Assembly (NCBI RefSeq): GCF_000521805.1
Contig: NZ_JAMB01000008.1
Location: 62,001-126,000 of the forward strand
Direction of reading: 5' to 3'
Length of the DNA stretch: 64,000 nt
From: Marinomonas ushuaiensis DSM 15871
Lineage (GTDB): Bacteria > Pseudomonadota > Gammaproteobacteria > Pseudomonadales > Marinomonadaceae
Shown here piece by piece: positions 1 through 9,197 of the stretch. The notes under the pieces were generated by a model. It was not told where the DNA came from. It ran no database searches and saw only the letters and a program-made list of their open reading frames with translations. Both the position numbers and the translations under genes were made by a program. Positions within the stretch are counted from its first letter, which is position 1. Each line of letters starts with the position of its first letter.

Positions 1-279
1 TTCGCCAATTCCAACACCAAGGTCTTGCTCTTCAGAATCATCTATTGTTAATTCTGATGCAGGAGAAGAATAATCTTCATCCGCAACAATATTCCACTGA
101 CGGTAGGTTATGTAGTCGCCTGTACGCTGATCGATAGAAACGCGGATTAATGCGTCTTCTTCAAAACGGCGTTTGGCAGCACTCGCTAAAGCAATTTCAA
201 CAGCTTCGAAAATAACTTGTTTCGGAACATCTTTTTCGTTAGAAACTGCTTCCACTACCAAAAGAATTTCTTTGCTCAT
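1..279 (-). CDS. nusA: Transcription termination/antitermination factor NusA (5' part only)
   Basis: The first 93 codons of NusA; the gene continues beyond the left edge. The frame begins MSKEILLVVEAVSNEK and runs through the N-terminal RNA-polymerase-binding domain (AVEIALASAAKRRF, then IDQRTGDY), which is characteristic of NusA. NusA binds elongating RNA polymerase and modulates pausing, intrinsic termination and antitermination. It lies 28 bp downstream of rimP on the same strand, as in the conserved rimP-nusA-infB operon of gammaproteobacteria. The S1 and KH domains are outside the window. Identification is by sequence and context and is secure. Confidence 0.96.
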   Translation of the reverse strand, partial: MSKEILLVVEAVSNEKDVPKQVIFEAVEIALASAAKRRFEEDALIRVSIDQRTGDYITYRQWNIVADEDYSSPASELTIDDSEEQDLGVGIGE

Positions 280-307
280 CCTTTTAGCCTCTCTTCAAGG
301 TTAATTT

Positions 308-769
308 TTAAAATTGTGGAACAACATTTGCCTTATCGATCAAATCGATTGGCAATAAGTATTCTTCTTGATCGACACGAATAACAATATCTTCGCCTTC
401 GATCCCCATGAGTTGCCCTTTAAATTTACGACGACCATCAAAAGGCACGCGCAAACGTAAAGTAACAATAGAACCGATATATGCCTGATATTGAGCTAAA
501 CTAAATAAAGGTCGATCTAAACCCGGCGATGAAACTTCTAGGTTGTATTCCCCTGTAATTGGGTCTTCTACATCTAAAATAGAACTAATTTGACGACTGA
601 CTCGGGCGCAATCTTCTACATCAATCCCTTTTTCAGCATCTGTTTCAATAAACACGCGAAGCACAGAATCCTTACCTAAAGATAAATACTCCATCCCCCA
701 AAACTCAAAGCCCAAACCTTCAACGACTGGGCGAATAAGCTCTTCTAAAATTGTATATTTTGCTGACAA
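308..769 (-). CDS. rimP: Ribosome maturation factor RimP
   Basis: RimP assists maturation of the 30S ribosomal subunit. I place the start at a TTG codon (767-769, protein beginning LSAKYTILEELI) because it is preceded by a GGAG ribosome-binding site at seven bases and gives 153 residues, close to the 150 of E. coli. An in-frame ATG at 811 would add 14 residues and overlap the upstream terminator. The family signature GLGFEFWGMEYL is near the N-terminus, ISSILDVEDPITGEYNLEVSSPGLDRPLF is the central conserved block (written here only to locate it, residues about 70-95), and a C-terminal SH3-like beta domain follows. It is upstream of nusA in the usual order and is probably controlled by the leader terminators at 809-888. 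Confidence 0.93.
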   Translation of the reverse strand: MSAKYTILEELIRPVVEGLGFEFWGMEYLSLGKDSVLRVFIETDAEKGIDVEDCARVSRQISSILDVEDPITGEYNLEVSSPGLDRPLFSLAQYQAYIGSIVTLRLRVPFDGRRKFKGQLMGIEGEDIVIRVDQEEYLLPIDLIDKANVVPQF

Positions 770-808
770 TCGTTTTCTCCGAAAATCATTTTTTGTAAAA
801 CGCAGAAA

Positions 809-832
809 CAAAAAACGGGCTCAAGGCCCATT
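809..832 (-). terminator. Intrinsic terminator / attenuator just before rimP
   Basis: On the minus strand GGGC-CTTGA-GCCC forms a stem that A-U pairs extend at the base, and it is followed at once by a run of six T. It ends about 40 bases before the rimP start codon, so transcripts entering from secG or tRNA-Leu must read through it to express rimP-nusA. Its position matches the published idea of a rimP leader attenuator in gammaproteobacteria; that assignment is inference. Confidence 0.7.
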
Positions 833-860
833 TACATTTATAAACAGTAACAGTGTAGAT

Positions 861-888
861 AACAAAAAACCCCATATAGGGGTTCTCA
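861..888 (-). terminator. Intrinsic terminator after tRNA-Leu
   Basis: On the minus strand AACCCC-TATAT-GGGGTT is a perfect six-base stem followed by TTTTTTG. It would end the secG-tRNA-Leu transcript. Two more hairpins precede it in the same direction: CTCAGT...ACTGAG at about 885-912 and CCTTC...GAAGG at about 919-935. The stretch is therefore an array of consecutive hairpins. Confidence 0.75.
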
Positions 889-1096
889 GTACTCAACTCA
901 ATTAACACTGAGAGAGCATCCTTCCGCGAAGAAGGTTGTCAATCCTGACACTTAATACCAAGAACAAACTGGTGCGGATACCTAAAAAGGAAAACCATGA
1001 GAAAAGCATCTAAAAAGAGACTTAAAACTCGACAAACCAGATTGCTCTGCATCAATAACGCGACATCATACACAAGATACAACATCAATTCAAGAT

Positions 1097-1182
1097 TGGT
1101 GCGGATGGGGGGACTCGAACCCCCACGAGCAAAGCTCACCACCCCCTCAAGGTGGCGCGTCTACCAATTCCGCCACATCCGC
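1097..1182 (-). tRNA. tRNA-Leu (anticodon GAG)
   Basis: The minus strand folds as a class II tRNA: a seven-base acceptor stem (GCGGATG with CATCCGC), D arm with TTGGTAGACGCG, anticodon stem CCACC/GGTGG with loop TTGAGGG (anticodon GAG), a variable arm, and a T arm with GTTCGAGTC. The 3' CCA is encoded. tRNA-Leu follows secG here just as leuU follows secG in E. coli. Confidence 0.97.
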
Positions 1183-1265
1183 AATTTTTCTTTCTAAAAC
1201 ACAACAACATTTAATACAAATTTTGGTGTACTCAATTTAGCAACACACCATCAATTTGACATATT

Positions 1266-1616
1266 TTATTCCGTTACAGGAAGGTCCGATGTTGTTTTTT
1301 GTACACCTAGCTCTGGCAACTCAACAGATCCATCAACTTGAGGCGCTGAAGGAACAAAATCATGCACACCAGAAATACCTTTAGCTTGTTCACTCGCAAA
1401 GAAAGCCAAACCAAAACTAGTCAAAAAGAATACCAATGCAAAAACTGCGGTCATTCTTCCAAAAAAACTACTATTACCCTGACTTCCAAATACAGTCTGA
1501 GATGCGCCGCCACCAAAAGCAGCACCAGCATCAGCACCTTTACCTTGCTGCAATAAAACCAACGCAATAATTAATATTGCCGCCAGTACATGCACAACCA
1601 AAATAAGTGTTTCCAT
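1266..1616 (-). CDS. secG: Preprotein translocase subunit SecG
   Basis: A 116-residue inner-membrane protein with two hydrophobic helices (about residues 3-21 and 54-73) joined by the family's glycine-rich loop, including LLQQGKGADAGAAFGGGAS and the SQTVFG motif. SecG is the non-essential partner of SecY and SecE in the Sec translocon and assists SecA-driven export. The hydrophilic C-terminal tail has no known function. It lies three bases after the tpiA stop, so the two are certainly cotranscribed, and the tRNA-Leu gene follows. Confidence 0.95.
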   Translation of the reverse strand: METLILVVHVLAAILIIALVLLQQGKGADAGAAFGGGASQTVFGSQGNSSFFGRMTAVFALVFFLTSFGLAFFASEQAKGISGVHDFVPSAPQVDGSVELPELGVQKTTSDLPVTE

Positions 1617-1619
1617 TAA

Positions 1620-2369
1620 TTAACCTGCCGCCTTTATTATTGCTATAAATTCTTCTGCATCAAGCGATGCACCACCAACAAGAGCACCATCTACATCAGG
1701 CATTTGAAACAAAGCCGAGCTGGTTGATGCTTTAACACTTCCACCATATAAAATCTGAACTTTTTGAGAAACAGACTCAGATGATTTAGCCAAAAAAGCT
1801 CTGATAGATTCATGTACTTCTTGAGCCTGTTCAGCACTTGCCGACAGACCAGTACCTATTGCCCAAACAGGCTCATAAGCAACAACCATTTTTTCAAACG
1901 ACTCGATACCCACTAAAGCAATAACCGCTTGAAGCTGGCGCTCACAAACTGCAAGAGTTTGATTCGATTGACGCTCTTCCAACGTTTCACCAATACACAA
2001 CATTGGCGTCAACCTAAACTCTAAAGCTGTTTTAACTTTTGAAGCAACAATAGCATCTGTTTCGCCATAAATAGAACGTCGTTCAGAATGCCCAAGCAAT
2101 ACATACTTGACTCCAAAATCGCCCAACATAGAAGCAGACACTTCTCCTGTATAGGCACCTTTAACTTCATGACTGATATTCTGAGCAGCCAAAACAAGAC
2201 TACTTGCATCAACAAGATCACAAACTTGTGATAAATAAGGAAAAGAAGGAGCTATCACTACTTCAGAGTTAGAATCCTTCATCTTAAGCAAACCACTAAC
2301 CAGTGAAACAATAGACTCTTTAGAGCCATTCATCTTCCAGTTCCCAGCAACTATTTTTTGACGAATCAT
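1620..2369 (-). CDS. tpiA: Triosephosphate isomerase
   Basis: A 249-residue TIM barrel that interconverts dihydroxyacetone phosphate and glyceraldehyde 3-phosphate. The catalytic elements are all visible: Lys in GNWKMNG near residue 12, His in LLGHSERR, the general base Glu in VAYEPVWAIGTG, and the phosphate-binding loops YGGSV and GALVGGASL. The length is typical. The gene sits between glmM and secG, the order used by many pseudomonads and oceanospirilla. Confidence 0.97.
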   Translation of the reverse strand: MIRQKIVAGNWKMNGSKESIVSLVSGLLKMKDSNSEVVIAPSFPYLSQVCDLVDASSLVLAAQNISHEVKGAYTGEVSASMLGDFGVKYVLLGHSERRSIYGETDAIVASKVKTALEFRLTPMLCIGETLEERQSNQTLAVCERQLQAVIALVGIESFEKMVVAYEPVWAIGTGLSASAEQAQEVHESIRAFLAKSSESVSQKVQILYGGSVKASTSSALFQMPDVDGALVGGASLDAEEFIAIIKAAG

Positions 2370-2458
2370 ATTCTAACCCCTAAATTCGAGGCGCCCATTC
2401 TATGGAAAGCCAAGTTTTGTTTCAAGCATTTATTACTATTCACCCAGTAAAACACGCT

Positions 2459-3805
2459 TTATTCTGCCATTTTAGCCGCAACAACCGCTTTAACTTCATT
2501 AACCAAATAATCGACCAACTCATCAACAGTTTTATCATCTCGACCTTCAACCATGACACGAATCAAAGGCTCGGTGCCTGAAGCGCGAAGCAATACTCGT
2601 CCTAAACCATTTAAACGCTCATTTGCTACAGCAATGGCTTTTTGCAATGCAGGCTCTTCATTGGGAACAAAACGCTTTGCAACACGAATATTTTTCAGTT
2701 TTTGAGGGAATTTAACTAGACCAACAAGTAGCTCATCTAAGCTTTTATCTTCTTCAATCATCGCTCTCAGCACTTGAAGCGCAGCAATAATACCATCTCC
2801 TGTTGTTGTAATAGACTTACATACAATATGACCTGATGGCTCACCACCCAACACCCAACCATGATGCGCTAACTTTTCATTAACATAGCGGTCACCAACG
2901 GCAGCGCGACTAAAGCCAATACCTGTCTCAGAAAATGCCAATTCAAGACCGAAGTTGCTCATCAAGGTACCAACAACACCGCCACTAAAGCGGCCAGTAC
3001 GCATCAAATGATTTGCGATAATATAAAGAATATCATCACCATCACGAACCTCACCATGACGATCAACAAGTATTAATCGGTCACCATCACCATCCAAGGC
3101 GATACCAATATCAGCCTCTTCCGCCAAGACATTTTTACGTAACAACTCAGGCTTTGTTGCGCCACTAAATTCATTGATGTTCAACCCATCAGGATTAGCA
3201 CCAATCGTAATAACTTCCGCACCCAATTCTGAAAATACCCGAGGTGCCACGTGGTAAGTTGCACCATCAGCACAATCCACAACAATCTTTAAGCCACTAA
3301 GCTGAAGACCAATAGGAAATGTACCCTTACAATACTCAATATAACGACCAGCCGCATCTTCTATACGTCTCGCACGACCAATAAGGCTAGACTCAACAAC
3401 CTCCATCGGTTGCTCTAAATAATATTCTATACGTTCTTCAATCTCATCTGAGATTTTACCGCCTTCTGCGGAGAAAAATTTAATACCATTATCATAAAAA
3501 GGATTATGGGAGGCGCTGATTACGATACCTGCACTTGCACGAAAAGTTCTGGTTAAGTAAGCAATTGCCGGCGTTGGCATTGGACCAACCAGACGAACAT
3601 CCGCACCTGCAGCAACAATGCCAGCCTCAAGTGCTGACTCAAACATATAACCTGAGATACGAGTATCTTTACCAATCAGAATTTTCTTATCGTTCTCTTT
3701 GAAAACCTGACCTGCTGCCCAGCCAAGCTTGAGCATAAACTCTGGCGTAATCGGTGCTGTACCAACTTTTCCACGAATACCATCTGTACCAAAATATTTG
3801 CGCAT
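2459..3805 (-). CDS. glmM: Phosphoglucosamine mutase
   Basis: A 448-residue alpha-D-phosphohexomutase that converts glucosamine 6-phosphate to glucosamine 1-phosphate for UDP-GlcNAc, peptidoglycan and LPS synthesis. The N-terminus [14 protein letters not shown], the phosphoserine loop [17 protein letters not shown] (about residues 95-111), the metal-binding loop DGDGDR, the sugar loop GGEPSGH and the C-terminal phosphate loop [12 protein letters not shown] are present in order. The start overlaps the folP stop by one base (TAATG), so translation is coupled as in E. coli folP-glmM. Confidence 0.97.
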   Translation of the reverse strand: MRKYFGTDGIRGKVGTAPITPEFMLKLGWAAGQVFKENDKKILIGKDTRISGYMFESALEAGIVAAGADVRLVGPMPTPAIAYLTRTFRASAGIVISASHNPFYDNGIKFFSAEGGKISDEIEERIEYYLEQPMEVVESSLIGRARRIEDAAGRYIEYCKGTFPIGLQLSGLKIVVDCADGATYHVAPRVFSELGAEVITIGANPDGLNINEFSGATKPELLRKNVLAEEADIGIALDGDGDRLILVDRHGEVRDGDDILYIIANHLMRTGRFSGGVVGTLMSNFGLELAFSETGIGFSRAAVGDRYVNEKLAHHGWVLGGEPSGHIVCKSITTTGDGIIAALQVLRAMIEEDKSLDELLVGLVKFPQKLKNIRVAKRFVPNEEPALQKAIAVANERLNGLGRVLLRASGTEPLIRVMVEGRDDKTVDELVDYLVNEVKAVVAAKMAE

Positions 3806-4638
3806 TAAACTTCTCTCTCAATACGAGACATTAATGCCAACATTTCAACATGCGGCCTAACATCATGAACTCTAAAAATACGAGCACCTTTAGAATAGGC
3901 GGAAGCATTCGCCCCCATCGTGCCATATAAGCGCTCTTCAACTGGTAGGTTTAACGCATCACCTATCATTGTCTTTCTTGAAAGACCAATGAGAATCTCA
4001 AAACCTAACTTTCTAAAATATTCCGTGTGCTTCAATAATGACAAATTATGAGCCAGCGTTTTCCCAAAGCCAATACCTGGATCAAGAATAAGCCTAGAAG
4101 AGTCAATACCAACATTCTCACAAGCTCTCACTCTCTCTAACAAATACCCCGACACCTCTGTCACAACCGACGCATAATCCGGTTGGTCCTGCATCGTTTG
4201 CGGACCACCTTTCATATGCATCAAGCAAATAGGTAAATTTGTTTGTGTAGCGGCCTGTAGTGCCCCTTCTCTCTCAAGCGCACGTACATCATTAATCAAA
4301 CCAGCACCTAACTGTGCCGCATTACGAATAACATCAGCTGTACTGGTATCAACGGATACTATGATATCAAAATGTTTTTTTATCGCTTCAATAACCGGTA
4401 GAGCCCGATCAAGCTCTTGTTGAACCGAAACAGAAACAGCACCAGGACGAGTAGATTCTCCACCGACATCAATGATACTGGCACCTTCATGAATCATTTT
4501 CTCTGCTTGACGCAAGGCAGTATCCAGCGAATTGAAAGCACCGCCATCAGAAAATGAATCTGGAGTGATATTTAGTATCCCCATAATATGAGGAAGGGAC
4601 AAGTCTAACGACTTGTCCCCAAAAGACATTAACGACAT
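3805..4638 (-). CDS. folP: Dihydropteroate synthase
   Basis: A 277-residue TIM-barrel enzyme that condenses p-aminobenzoate with the pterin pyrophosphate in folate synthesis; it is the sulfonamide target. Visible signatures are [16 protein letters not shown] near residue 20, GGESTRPGA, the VSVDTS strand, and the pterin/phosphate site around DPGIGFGKT. It lies between ftsH and glmM, the standard arrangement. The gap to ftsH is 34 bases, so it is probably translated from the ftsH transcript. Confidence 0.96.
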   Translation of the reverse strand: MSLMSFGDKSLDLSLPHIMGILNITPDSFSDGGAFNSLDTALRQAEKMIHEGASIIDVGGESTRPGAVSVSVQQELDRALPVIEAIKKHFDIIVSVDTSTADVIRNAAQLGAGLINDVRALEREGALQAATQTNLPICLMHMKGGPQTMQDQPDYASVVTEVSGYLLERVRACENVGIDSSRLILDPGIGFGKTLAHNLSLLKHTEYFRKLGFEILIGLSRKTMIGDALNLPVEERLYGTMGANASAYSKGARIFRVHDVRPHVEMLALMSRIEREV

Positions 4639-4672
4639 GAAAGAACCATATCAAAAAATGAATGACACAAAC

Positions 4673-6646
4673 TTATTCACCAGCTGGTTTCGCTTGATCA
4701 GCTGATACATCCAAGTCATCAGACTCGACATCAGGTTCAGATGAAGTAACTCCATCTTTCGAAGTCTCATCATCATCTTTAGATGACTTAGTACCAGGGT
4801 CAGACCAACCTTCTGGTGCGGACGGTTTTTTACCATCCATTATTTCTTTAATTTGCTTAGCATCGATTGTTTCATACTGCATCAAAGCCTCCGTCATAAC
4901 TTCTAACTTTTGACGATGCTCAGTCAATATCTCTGTCGCTTTAGCATAACAACGACTAATAATATCTTGAACTTCAGCATCTATAATTTTCCCAGTTTCA
5001 GGAGAAAAATAGTTTGCCTTACTTCCTGTTGGCCCAGCAATGTAGCCACCACTATTATTTTCATCTTCTTCATAAGCAAATGGACCTAGCTTTTCAGACA
5101 AGCCCCATTTTGTAACCATGTTACGAGCAATACTGGTAGCACGTTCAATGTCATTAGATGCACCAGTCGAAACGCCATCAAAACCATGAACTATTTCTTC
5201 GGCAATACGCCCGCCATAAAGGCTACAAACTTGACTCTCTAGTCCTGTTTTACTCACGCTGTATTTATCCTCTTCAGGCAAATACATAGTGACACCCAAG
5301 GCACGACCACGAGGAATAATAGACACTTTATAAACAGGGTCATGCTCAGGCATCAAATAACCAACAATGGTATGACCTGCTTCATGATAAGCCGTATTTA
5401 GTTTTTCTTTATCACTCATCACCATGGTTTTACGTTCAGCACCCATGAGGATTTTATCTTTTGCTAGCTCTAGCTGCTCCATATTCACTAAGCGACGGTT
5501 AGATCGCGCGGCAAATAACGCTGCTTCATTTACTAGGTTTGCTAAGTCAGCACCTGAAAAGCCCGGCGTACCACGAGCGATATTTTTTGGCTCGACATCG
5601 TCATCACAAGGCACTTTACGCAAATGCACTTTAAGAATCTGTTCACGACCACGAATATCTGGCAAACCCACTTGAACCTGACGATCAAAACGACCTGGAC
5701 GTAACAACGCAGGGTCCAAAACATCAGGACGGTTTGTTGCAGCAATAACGATAATCCCTTCGTTACCTTCAAAACCATCCATCTCAACCAACAATTGGTT
5801 AAGTGTTTGCTCTCGTTCATCATTACCGCCGCCCATACCAGAACCACGATTTCGACCGACAGCATCAATTTCATCAATAAAGATGATGCAAGGTGCATGC
5901 TTCTTAGCTTGCTCGAACATATCACGAACACGAGATGCACCAACACCAACAAACATTTCCACAAAGTCAGAACCAGATATTGTGAAGAAAGGCACTTTTG
6001 CCTCACCAGCAATCGCTTTAGCAAGTAGGGTTTTACCCGTACCTGGAGGCCCGCACATCAAAATACCACGAGGAATTTTCCCGCCTAAACGCTGAAACTT
6101 GCTTGGTTCACGTAAAAAATCGACCAATTCCTCGGTGTCTTCTTTTGCTTCGTCACAACCAGCAACATCTGCAAAAGTCGTTTTTATCTGATCTTCAGGC
6201 AATAAACGCGCTTTAGACTTACCAAAAGACATTGGCCCACCCTTGCCGCCAGCGCCACCTTGCATCTGGCGCATGAAGAACATAAAAATAGCAAGAATAA
6301 GAAGTATAGGAAAACTAGCCACAAGCAATTGAGTCCAAATGCTTTTTTGTTCCGGCATACGACCTTCAACAACAACATTATTACTCAACAAGTCATCCAT
6401 TATTTTTGGATCAGCTGCTGCTGGGCGCACGGTATCGAAAGTATCACCACTAGTGCGGCTACCACTGATGGTATAACCATCAACAACAACTTTGGCTATA
6501 CGACCATCTTGCACTTCTTTTACAAACTCAGAATACGTAATTCGATTTGTATCAGGCGTAGTATTAAAATTATTAAAAACTGTTAGTAGTACAGCAGCAA
6601 TGACTAACCACAACAGTATATTTTTCATCATATCGTTCAAGAGCAC
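4673..6646 (-). CDS. ftsH: ATP-dependent zinc metalloprotease FtsH
   Basis: A 657-residue membrane AAA+ protease that degrades unassembled membrane proteins and regulators such as LpxC and sigma-32 in model species. Two membrane helices (about residues 9-25 and 105-125) flank a periplasmic domain. The AAA module has Walker A GPPGTGKT (199-206), the pore motif [11 protein letters not shown], Walker [10 protein letters not shown] and the [22 protein letters not shown]. The zinc site HEAGH is at 421-425. An acidic Ser/Asp-rich tail ends the protein. A start at MMKN six residues in is possible. Confidence 0.97.
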   Translation of the reverse strand: MLLNDMMKNILLWLVIAAVLLTVFNNFNTTPDTNRITYSEFVKEVQDGRIAKVVVDGYTISGSRTSGDTFDTVRPAAADPKIMDDLLSNNVVVEGRMPEQKSIWTQLLVASFPILLILAIFMFFMRQMQGGAGGKGGPMSFGKSKARLLPEDQIKTTFADVAGCDEAKEDTEELVDFLREPSKFQRLGGKIPRGILMCGPPGTGKTLLAKAIAGEAKVPFFTISGSDFVEMFVGVGASRVRDMFEQAKKHAPCIIFIDEIDAVGRNRGSGMGGGNDEREQTLNQLLVEMDGFEGNEGIIVIAATNRPDVLDPALLRPGRFDRQVQVGLPDIRGREQILKVHLRKVPCDDDVEPKNIARGTPGFSGADLANLVNEAALFAARSNRRLVNMEQLELAKDKILMGAERKTMVMSDKEKLNTAYHEAGHTIVGYLMPEHDPVYKVSIIPRGRALGVTMYLPEEDKYSVSKTGLESQVCSLYGGRIAEEIVHGFDGVSTGASNDIERATSIARNMVTKWGLSEKLGPFAYEEDENNSGGYIAGPTGSKANYFSPETGKIIDAEVQDIISRCYAKATEILTEHRQKLEVMTEALMQYETIDAKQIKEIMDGKKPSAPEGWSDPGTKSSKDDDETSKDGVTSSEPDVESDDLDVSADQAKPAGE

Positions 6647-6702
6647 ACCTCTAAACGGTTATTTTTTTAATGTAGCTGGTAATAGTACCAGAACATTGGC
6701 GA

Positions 6703-7323
6703 TTAACCTTTATATTGTCTTCCTAATAAGTAAACTTCACGACTTCTCGCTCGCGAAGCATCTGGCTTGCGTGTTACCACAGATTCAAATTGAGCACGCA
6801 TGGATTTGAGGTATTCATCAAACCCTTCTCCCTGAAACACTTTCACCAAAAAGTTTCCGCCCGGACGCAACACTTGAGACGCCATGTCCAAAGCAAGTTC
6901 TACAAGATACATAGCTTGTGGCTGATCAGAAGAACTATTACCACTCATATTGGGGGCCATATCTGAAATTACAAGATCTGCTTTTTGATCACCAATTTCA
7001 GTTAGTATCGCCTCGTACACTTCTTGTTCAGTAAAATCCCCTTGAACAAAACTCACACCAGGCAAAGGTGCCATTTCCAAAATATCAGACGCAACAATAA
7101 CCCCTTTATCGCCAACCAATTTCGCCGCAATTTGAGACCAACCACCTGGCGCCGCACCTAAATCAACAACACGCATCGCAGGACGAAACAACTTATCCTT
7201 ATCATTGATTTCTATCAACTTATAGCTCGCCCTAGAGCGATAACCATCTTGTTGGGATTTTTTGACATACTTATCGTCAAAATGTTCCTTCATCCAACTA
7301 TTACTACTTTTTGATCTTGCCAC
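6703..7323 (-). CDS. rlmE: 23S rRNA 2'-O-methyltransferase RlmE (FtsJ/RrmJ)
   Basis: A 206-residue SAM-dependent methyltransferase that modifies U2552 in the ribosomal A loop. The basic N-terminus with [10 protein letters not shown], the SAM-binding motif [15 protein letters not shown], the acidic SDMAPNMSG loop and the [14 protein letters not shown] strand with its catalytic Lys are diagnostic. It is the first gene of the rlmE-ftsH pair on this strand and is divergent from yhbY, a conserved arrangement in gammaproteobacteria. Confidence 0.96.
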   Translation of the reverse strand: MARSKSSNSWMKEHFDDKYVKKSQQDGYRSRASYKLIEINDKDKLFRPAMRVVDLGAAPGGWSQIAAKLVGDKGVIVASDILEMAPLPGVSFVQGDFTEQEVYEAILTEIGDQKADLVISDMAPNMSGNSSSDQPQAMYLVELALDMASQVLRPGGNFLVKVFQGEGFDEYLKSMRAQFESVVTRKPDASRARSREVYLLGRQYKG

Positions 7324-7357
7324 GTTTTCATCATACCTAAATCAGTCAATATTCCGC

Positions 7358-7363
7358 TATAAT
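7358..7363 (+). promoter_or_regulatory. Candidate -10 box for yhbY
   Basis: A perfect TATAAT lies about 60 bases before the yhbY start, in the 99-base gap between the divergent rlmE and yhbY genes. No convincing -35 hexamer was found at the usual spacing, so this is a weak call. Confidence 0.35.
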
Positions 7364-7422
7364 ATCCCTTAACCTCTAAAGCCTCCAATAAAGAGGGTCA
7401 ACTAATATGAGAAAATTTTACT

Positions 7423-7725
7423 ATGAGCATTACAAACGCCCAAAAAAAGCAATATCGTCTAATCGGACACACCCTTAATCCAGTTGTTATGATTGCGGGC
7501 AACGGCTTAACAGAAACCGTATTAACAGAAATAGACCGCGCCCTTGAAGACCATGAACTCATCAAAATTCGCATTAGTATTGCTGATCGCGAAGTACGCA
7601 CAGCACTCATTGCCGAAATCAGCAAAATCATGAAATGCGAAACGGTTCAAACAATTGGTAAAGTAGCACTGTTCTACCGCGCAGCATTAGAAGCAAATCC
7701 AAAACTATCTAATTTACTACGTTAA
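7423..7725 (+). CDS. yhbY: Ribosome assembly RNA-binding protein YhbY
   Basis: A 100-residue CRM-domain protein. The start KKQYRLIGHTLNPVVMIAGNGL contains the family signature (a helix, then the GxxG-like loop G-N-G-L), followed by ALEDHELIKIRI and a C-terminal IGKVALFYR strand. YhbY associates with pre-50S particles in E. coli. Divergence from rlmE-ftsH is the classic genomic context and supports the call. Confidence 0.94.
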   Translation: MSITNAQKKQYRLIGHTLNPVVMIAGNGLTETVLTEIDRALEDHELIKIRISIADREVRTALIAEISKIMKCETVQTIGKVALFYRAALEANPKLSNLLR

Positions 7726-7735
7726 ATAGCCGCTT

Positions 7736-7771
7736 GAGATAGTCTTTTTTGTTCAAAAAACAGACTATCTC
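7736..7771 (+). terminator. Strong hairpin after yhbY, possible terminator
   Basis: Ten-base arms GAGATAGTCT and AGACTATCTC enclose an inner T-run/A-run pairing, so the whole 36 bases can fold as one long stem. There is no T tract after it, so it may be a processing or stability hairpin rather than a true intrinsic terminator. Confidence 0.45.
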
Positions 7772-7826
7772 TAAACTCCTCTTGTTTTCGGCCGATATCA
7801 TTGGCAGCTAACAAAGGAGCCGAACA

Positions 7827-8666
7827 ATGCTATTCATAGAGGCAATCAACAGAACCGGCATTCAATCGAATGCAAAAAAACTGATCAGCAGGGAAAAAAA
7901 ACACCCAACTATTAGTAATAAAGACTCTGTGGATTTAAGTTCGGCAGGACACCAAGTAAAAGAAATCCATCTTGATAGCGAAGAAAAAGTACAACTAACA
8001 GCTTCAACAAGTGTTTTTGCTAATCTTATAGAGCATGTATTAAGCCATGTAATGGGAGCAAAGCTACACCTACACTCTCCAGAAGAGCTTTCTCTAGATA
8101 CAAAAGAATGGAAATTGTTTCTGCAAGTACCTCCCATCAGCACCGAAGACTCACAAAAAACAGCAGGTTACATTGAACCTGAAATACACCGCCAACCACC
8201 AGCAAAGCAACTTATTTTCCATATACCTGTAAAACCGTCTTACGGCATATCAATTGAAATGACACTCTTGTTGTCACCTCATCATGGATCACCAGAAACA
8301 CCTAGCTTATTTCACACCCTCCCGAAAGAGAATTGGCTACCTGTATTAAACACACCTTATTCACCTGATTTTCTTGCACAGCAACTAACTCATTATCATA
8401 TTCTATTAGATCAAGATGGTGAGCCGGATCAGCTATCGCCACTTTACTCACATATAAATCAAAGCAAAATCACAGCAAACCGAGACTTAGCCAGCACATC
8501 AGGTTTAAGGATTTGGCGAGCTAAAAACAAAACATTAACACCTGTCGTATTAGGCGACAGCGAAATAGGGTTACTTTTTGTCGCCCATTACAAACCATTA
8601 GACGGTAGCACTATGAGCGATGAAGAAAGATCCTTTCAGGCAAGCAACCTTTACACAAAAGCTTAA
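7827..8666 (+). CDS. Hypothetical protein, no recognised family
   Basis: A 279-residue reading frame with a clear ribosome-binding site (GGAG seven bases before the ATG) and a strong terminator after it, so it is very probably a real gene. I recognise no domain. It has no signal peptide or membrane helix. Residues 1-60 are basic and polar, with DSVDLSSAGHQV, a phrase reminiscent of FlgM-like or other regulatory tails but too short to assign. Residues 85-160 look like alternating beta strands (WKLFLQVPPI, LIFHIPVKP, SIEMTLLLS). The C-terminal part includes a strand-like GEIGLLFVAHY region. It lies alone between yhbY and convergent erpA, so context gives no functional hint. Confidence 0.75.
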   Translation: MLFIEAINRTGIQSNAKKLISREKKHPTISNKDSVDLSSAGHQVKEIHLDSEEKVQLTASTSVFANLIEHVLSHVMGAKLHLHSPEELSLDTKEWKLFLQVPPISTEDSQKTAGYIEPEIHRQPPAKQLIFHIPVKPSYGISIEMTLLLSPHHGSPETPSLFHTLPKENWLPVLNTPYSPDFLAQQLTHYHILLDQDGEPDQLSPLYSHINQSKITANRDLASTSGLRIWRAKNKTLTPVVLGDSEIGLLFVAHYKPLDGSTMSDEERSFQASNLYTKA

Positions 8667-8694
8667 GCAAACTAAACCTCTCGCACAACCAAAA

Positions 8695-8732
8695 ACAAAA
8701 AGCCCTTCATTCATAAAACAAAGGGCTTTCTT
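8695..8732. terminator. Bidirectional terminator between the orphan gene and erpA
   Basis: AAAAAGCCCTT and AAGGGCTTTCTT form a stem with A and T tracts on either side, serving the plus-strand gene at 7827 and erpA on the minus strand. Confidence 0.85.
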
Positions 8733-8763
8733 AGTCTCACTAAATAAAATAAAAAACTAGAAG

Positions 8764-9111
8764 CTAAATACTAAAACTCGCCCCACAGCCACAAGTAGAT
8801 GTTGCATTGGGATTTTGCACTGTAAAACGAGAGCCTTCTAAATTTTCTTTATAATCAACTTCAGAGCCAACAAGATACTGAAAGCTCAATGGATCAACAA
8901 CCAAGGTTACGCCGTCACGCTTAACCTCCGTATCGTCTTCTTGATGCTCTTCATCAAAAGTAAAACCATACTGAAACCCAGAACAACCGCCACCCGTCAC
9001 ATACACACGCAGCATGAGTCGCTCGTTTTCCTCTTCATCAATCAAAGATTTCAACTTCGCAGCCGCCGCCCCTGTAAACTCAATAGGATCTACTGATTCA
9101 ACAACACTCAT
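8764..9111 (-). CDS. erpA: Iron-sulfur cluster insertion protein ErpA
   Basis: A 115-residue A-type Fe-S carrier that delivers clusters to apoproteins such as IspG. The three invariant cysteines are present: one in [11 protein letters not shown] and two in the terminal CGCGASF. I start at the ATG at 9109-9111 ([14 protein letters not shown]) because it gives the family length (114 in E. coli). The longer in-frame alternative begins with TTG at 9177 and adds an unconserved 22 residues. It is a single-gene unit converging on the terminator at 8695-8732. Confidence 0.95.
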   Translation of the reverse strand: MSVVESVDPIEFTGAAAAKLKSLIDEEENERLMLRVYVTGGGCSGFQYGFTFDEEHQEDDTEVKRDGVTLVVDPLSFQYLVGSEVDYKENLEGSRFTVQNPNATSTCGCGASFSI

Positions 9112-9197
9112 TTCAACACCACTAACATTGTTTTGATAAATAAAATTTCCTAATGATTCGATTATCCACTTAACCAAGTATTTTAGTCAAGTATTGA

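Noticed and set aside
997..1197. Open frame of 66 codons on the plus strand
   Set aside because: It crosses the complete tRNA-Leu gene in antisense and contains a typical tRNA-derived translation (GGLEPPRA), so it is a shadow.
5424..6095. Several plus-strand frames of 70-83 codons opposite ftsH
   Set aside because: Antisense shadows of a strongly conserved gene; no ribosome-binding sites or family features.
9112..9177. N-terminal extension of erpA from a TTG codon
   Set aside because: Adds 22 residues with no family conservation; the ATG at 9111 gives the standard length.
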